A stretch of DNA of 64,000 nt from Roseibium sp. (GTDB lineage: Bacteria > Pseudomonadota > Alphaproteobacteria > Rhizobiales > Stappiaceae). Below the pieces are notes generated by a model that saw only the letters and a program-made list of their open reading frames with translations, made no database searches and was not told the origin of the DNA. Positions 61,862-64,000 of this stretch are shown in pieces; position 1 is the stretch's first letter, and each line of letters begins with the position of its first letter. A program made the translations under genes and the position numbers. The stretch is from assembly GCA_017643925.1 (NCBI GenBank), contig JAEPML010000002.1:124001-188000 (forward strand), in the 5' to 3' direction.

Positions 61862-62584
61862 TCAGGCCCATTCTCGGCTCAGACGATCGAAGAGCCGGCC
61901 GGTTTCCAGGACATCCGGCTTCAGGAGCGGCAGGATTTCCTCCGCGACCTGTGACGGCTCAGGCAGGTTTTCCGCGGCTTCGCCAGGCATTGCCTTGGCG
62001 CGCAGACCCGTCCGGGTCGGGCCCGGGTCGACCAGATTGATCTTCATGGCGGTCTGCAGGCTTTCATTGGCCCAGGTCCGTACCATAGCCTCCACGGCCG
62101 CCTTGCTTGTTGACTGAAGACCCCAGAAGGCCGTGCAGGTCGCTGCCTGGACCGCGGTCAGAAACACGGCGCGTCCGGCATCTGATTGGCGCAGCAGCGG
62201 ATCCAGCGACCGGATCAGGCGCCAGTTGGCAGTGACATTCACTGCCATGACCTTTTCGAAGTCCTTTGGCTTGATATGCCCCATCGGAGACAGGACGCCG
62301 AGCATTCCGGCGTTGCCCACCAGAATGTCCAGTTTCTTCCAGCGTTCGAAAATCGCGGCGCCCAGGCGATCAAGCGCTTCAAAGTCCGTCAGGTCCAGCG
62401 GAACCAGGGTGGCCTGACCACCAGCGGATTTGATCTCGTCGTCAAGATCTTCCAGACCGCCGACGGTTTTCGCCAGAGCAATGACATGCGCCCCGCGCTC
62501 GCCAAGCTGTTTGGCGATCTGGTAACCGATGCCCCGGGAGGCTCCGGTTACCAGGGCGACCTTGCCCTCAAAGTCTTTTTCCAT
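61862..62584 (-). CDS. Short-chain dehydrogenase/reductase
   Basis: A 240-residue SDR. The cofactor motif TGASRGIGYQIA and the NAGMLG loop are clear. At the catalytic site the expected YxxxK reads around TSKAAVEAM: the Lys is there, but the Tyr four residues earlier is Gln-Ser (GLQSTSKAAVE), so the canonical Tyr is missing. It may thus be catalytically altered. ATG 62584 is used; it lies 10 bp after purF on the same strand. Confidence 0.87.
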   Translation of the reverse strand: MEKDFEGKVALVTGASRGIGYQIAKQLGERGAHVIALAKTVGGLEDLDDEIKSAGGQATLVPLDLTDFEALDRLGAAIFERWKKLDILVGNAGMLGVLSPMGHIKPKDFEKVMAVNVTANWRLIRSLDPLLRQSDAGRAVFLTAVQAATCTAFWGLQSTSKAAVEAMVRTWANESLQTAMKINLVDPGPTRTGLRAKAMPGEAAENLPEPSQVAEEILPLLKPDVLETGRLFDRLSREWA

Positions 62585-62594
62585 GTGAATTCTC

Positions 62595-64000
62595 TTAGCC
62601 GACTTCCACCAGGCGTGGTGCGCTGACAAAGTCCTGATCTTCCGACAGGTCCGTCAAAGGGGTCGGATAGTCGCCGGTGAAACAATGATCGGTGAATTGC
62701 GGATTGGCATCGTCGCGGCCGTCATATCCCATCGACTTGTAGATCCCGTCCACGGACAGGAATGCCAGGCTGTCGGCACCGATATAAGCCTGCATTTCTT
62801 CAAGGCTGTATTTTGCGGCCAACAGCTTTTCACGCACGGGCGTGTCGATGCCGTAATAGTCCGAGTACTTGATCGGCGGACTGGCAAGACGGAAGTGAAC
62901 CTCCTTGGCACCGGCTTCCCGGATCATCTGAACGATCTTGACCGATGTGGTGCCGCGAACAAGACTGTCATCGACGAGCACGACGCGCTTGCCCTCGATC
63001 TGGGCGCGGTTGGCGGAGTGCTTCATCTTCACGCCAAGGGCGCGGATCTGCTGTGTCGGTTCGATGAAGGTTCGGCCAACATAGTGGTTGCGAATGATGC
63101 CGAGTTCGAAAGGAACGCCACTTTCCTGGCTGAAGCCGATGGCGGCGGGAACGCCACTGTCGGGAACCGGAACGATGACGTCGGCTTCCACCGCGGATTC
63201 CTTGGCAAGTTGCCGACCCATTTCCCGGCGCACGTCATAGACGCTACGGCCACCGACCATGGAGTCGGGACGCGAGAAATAGATGTATTCGAAGATACAT
63301 GGACGCGCAGGCTGCTTGCCGAACGGGAAGAAGGACTGGATGCCGGTCGACGTGCAGACGATGACTTCACCGTTTTCGACTTCCCGGACGAACTTGGCAC
63401 CAATGATATCAAGCGCACAGGTTTCGGAGGCCAGGATCGGAGCTCCGTTGAGATCACCCAGAACCAGTGGCCGGATGCCAAGCGGGTCGCGGGCACCGAT
63501 AAGCTTCTTGGAGGTGAGGGCGACCAGCGAATACGCGCCTTCCATCTGGGTAATGGCCTCGATGAAACGCTCGATGATCTTGCCCTTGCGCGAACGGGCA
63601 ACCAGCTGGAGAACGACCTCGGAGTCCGACGTTGACTGGCAGATGGCACCGTCCTTGATCAGCTGGTGGCGCAAGGTCAGGGCATTTGTGAAATTGCCGT
63701 TGTGACAGACTGCGATGCCACCACCGTCAAGTTCCGCGAAAAGCGGCTGGACATTTCGCAGGATGGTTTCGCCGGTTGTGGAATAGCGAACATGCCCAAC
63801 CGCAGCGCGTCCTGTCAGTCGGCCAATGGTCTCTGCATCCGAGAAGTGGTCGCCGACAAGACCGAGATGTCGCTCGGCCCGGAACTGGTCATTGTCGAAG
63901 GTGACGATGCCGGCCGCTTCCTGGCCACGATGCTGAAGGGCATGAAGCCCGAGCGCCGTCAGGGCGCTGGCATCTTCATGGCCCAGAATTCCGAAGACAC
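62595..64000 (-). CDS. purF: Amidophosphoribosyltransferase (5' end outside window)
   Basis: The frame enters from the right edge, and codon phase is set by position 63998 (VFGILGHEDASALTALG), which follows the processed N-terminal Cys nucleophile just outside. About 467 codons are present, nearly the full enzyme. The N-terminal Ntn glutaminase is represented by LHALQHRGQEAAGI, RYSTTGET and CHNGNFTN; the phosphoribosyltransferase PRPP loop is VLVDDSLVRGTTS. It makes 5-phosphoribosylamine, committing to purine synthesis. The SDR gene follows 10 bp later. Confidence 0.96.
   Translation of the reverse strand, partial: VFGILGHEDASALTALGLHALQHRGQEAAGIVTFDNDQFRAERHLGLVGDHFSDAETIGRLTGRAAVGHVRYSTTGETILRNVQPLFAELDGGGIAVCHNGNFTNALTLRHQLIKDGAICQSTSDSEVVLQLVARSRKGKIIERFIEAITQMEGAYSLVALTSKKLIGARDPLGIRPLVLGDLNGAPILASETCALDIIGAKFVREVENGEVIVCTSTGIQSFFPFGKQPARPCIFEYIYFSRPDSMVGGRSVYDVRREMGRQLAKESAVEADVIVPVPDSGVPAAIGFSQESGVPFELGIIRNHYVGRTFIEPTQQIRALGVKMKHSANRAQIEGKRVVLVDDSLVRGTTSVKIVQMIREAGAKEVHFRLASPPIKYSDYYGIDTPVREKLLAAKYSLEEMQAYIGADSLAFLSVDGIYKSMGYDGRDDANPQFTDHCFTGDYPTPLTDLSEDQDFVSAPRLVEVG

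Noticed and set aside
1..64000. tRNA, rRNA, CRISPR arrays, insertion sequences and prophage genes
   Set aside because: Gaps were read on both strands; no cloverleaf with a GTTCGA-type T-arm, no spaced repeats, and no transposase or integrase was found.

Overview
This 64 kb window is ordinary, densely packed bacterial chromosome (about 58-60% GC by eye, 61 protein genes including two that run off the edges). Gene content points to an alphaproteobacterium of the Hyphomicrobiales, probably a marine Stappiaceae type (Roseibium/Labrenzia-like). Supporting signs are a DUF2865 protein, a class II DAHP synthase, a psd-pssA pair, a yfgM-bamB-der run, NnrU, ChvG-free Rhizobiales-style gene mixing and an alphaproteobacterial REP-like palindrome. 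The genus is inference. I saw no tRNA, rRNA, CRISPR, insertion sequence, integrase or phage gene.

Left part (1-13.5 kb): a truncated TPR protein, a secreted Gln/Arg-rich protein, gph, a soluble chemoreceptor fused to a PilZ domain, rpiA, a DUF2059 protein, gor, two adjacent membrane GGDEF proteins, a class V aminotransferase, a gamma-glutamylcyclotransferase-like gene and a VIT1-family transporter. Middle left (13.5-34.4 kb): aroG (class II), a single-domain response regulator, nadE, an MFS permease, gltX convergent with a DUF2865 gene, a MarR regulator, a metallo-beta-lactamase-fold protein with altered metal ligands, creA, a BigR/SqrR-like thiol-sensor regulator with a tiny membrane protein, an L,D-transpeptidase, then the tightly coupled cysS-gfa-gfa-cimA-rarD run, a PleD-like REC-REC-GGDEF protein and a LOG-family protein.

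Middle right (34.5-52.3 kb): a LysM/Ig-like envelope protein, an arsR-atm1 metal/thiol exporter operon, a LysR gene divergent from a 63-residue protein, psd-pssA, two GNAT acetyltransferases (one fused to a MarR domain), a padR-adaptor-RND pump operon whose pump carries an unusual extra membrane block, three small membrane proteins and pcaF. Right part (52.3-64 kb): a GDP-mannose gene (manC/algA type), znuC-znuB-zur behind a 19-bp palindrome, nnrU, yfgM-like/bamB/der, an inositol monophosphatase, a VOC protein, an SDR and the 3' part of purF.

Recurring themes are c-di-GMP signalling (three GGDEF proteins plus the PilZ chemoreceptor), glutathione/thiol and metal handling (gor, GGCT-like, two Gfa-like proteins, SqrR-like and ArsR regulators, Atm1, Zn uptake) and envelope biogenesis. 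No single locus is a convincing new multi-gene system. The best leads are the PilZ-coupled chemoreceptor, the SqrR-like regulator with its miniature membrane partner, the arsR-atm1 unit, the RND pump with an inserted membrane domain, and the translationally coupled gfa pair.
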